13,191 nt of DNA from an uncultured bacterium (GTDB lineage Bacteria; Cloacimonadota; Cloacimonadia; Cloacimonadales; Cloacimonadaceae). The translations under genes were made by a program, and so were the position numbers. The DNA lies in contig CALLHY010000036.1 of NCBI GenBank assembly GCA_938009275.1, positions 1-13,191 of the forward strand, written 5' to 3'. Numbering within the stretch: the stretch's first letter is position 1; the number at the start of each line of letters is the position of its first letter. The notes beneath the pieces were generated by a model that saw nothing but the letters and a program-made list of their open reading frames with translations, ran no database searches and was not told where the DNA came from. Below, in pieces: positions 13,144 through 13,191 of this stretch.

Positions 13144-13191
13144 GGAGAGTTGTGCGAGTGGCTTATGCAGCTTGACTGTCAATCAAGTGAG
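13144..13191 (+). tRNA. 5' half of a tRNA gene, anticodon GTC, cut by the window end
   Basis: The last 48 bases fold as the first half of a tRNA. The acceptor strand is GGAGAGT (13144-13150), with T8 and G9. The D-stem TGCG (13153-13156) pairs with TGCA (13166-13169), around the loop AGTGGCTTA with A14, G18-G19 and A21 in place. The anticodon stem CTTGA (13171-13175)/TCAAG (13183-13187) has a seven-base loop, CTGTCAA, with T33. The anticodon reads GTC (Asp). The acceptor and D-arm look more like bacterial tRNA-Ser than tRNA-Asp, and position 38 is A and position 10 is T, unlike usual tRNA-Asp. The variable loop, T-arm and acceptor 3' strand lie outside the window, so the identity is open. Confidence 0.6.

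Overview
The window looks like a piece of a Gram-negative bacterial chromosome. An LptD-type outer-membrane protein, a heptose-phosphatase-like HAD protein, a DegP/HtrA-type lipoprotein protease and several Sec signal peptides all imply an outer membrane with LPS. The style of the proteins suggests the FCB/Cloacimonadota neighbourhood. That taxonomic guess is from memory of family style only and has low confidence.

Layout. (1) 64-819, minus: a secreted Sel1-repeat protein. (2) 820-1029: a spacer holding a long inverted repeat. (3) recG, minus, most likely 3135-1030, divergent from htrA. (4) 3351-4811, plus: a lipoprotein-type HtrA protease, followed by a clear rho-independent terminator at 4831-4866. 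(5) 9479-4892, minus: a tightly overlapping four-gene operon, lptD > gmhB-like HAD phosphatase > SpoU/TrmH RNA methyltransferase > xdhC, with overlaps of 20, 4 and 8 bases. (6) 9480-10276: almost 800 bases with no credible gene, but with three short tandem-repeat tracts and several hairpins. (7) 10277-13096, plus: an accessory cluster of an exported DNA/RNA non-specific endonuclease, a GIY-YIG nuclease-like gene interrupted by a one-base frameshift, a CD-NTase (cGAS/DncV-like nucleotidyltransferase), and a two-TM beta-rich effector of the Cap15 (S-2TMbeta) family. (8) 13144-13191: what looks like the 5' half of a tRNA gene, cut by the window edge.

The most notable content is the two-gene CBASS anti-phage module at 11543-13096. 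The CD-NTase would sense infection and make a cyclic nucleotide. Cap15, an inner-membrane protein with a C-terminal beta-barrel-like ligand sensor, would then disrupt the membrane and abort infection. No ubiquitin-like transfer genes (Cap2/Cap3) or HORMA/TRIP13 genes are seen, so it is the minimal type I layout. The genes from about 11060 onward are visibly more AT-rich than recG and htrA, which fits horizontal acquisition. The GIY-YIG reading frame sits immediately upstream with the same AAGGAGAT Shine-Dalgarno, so it may be a partner or a decayed neighbour.

Within the core genes, three details stand out. The LptD homologue keeps exactly one N-domain and one C-terminal cysteine, at the places expected for the essential LptD disulfide. 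The GmhB-like phosphatase has lost all four zinc-loop ligands. recG has a good sigma70-like promoter that ends only seven bases before its best start codon.
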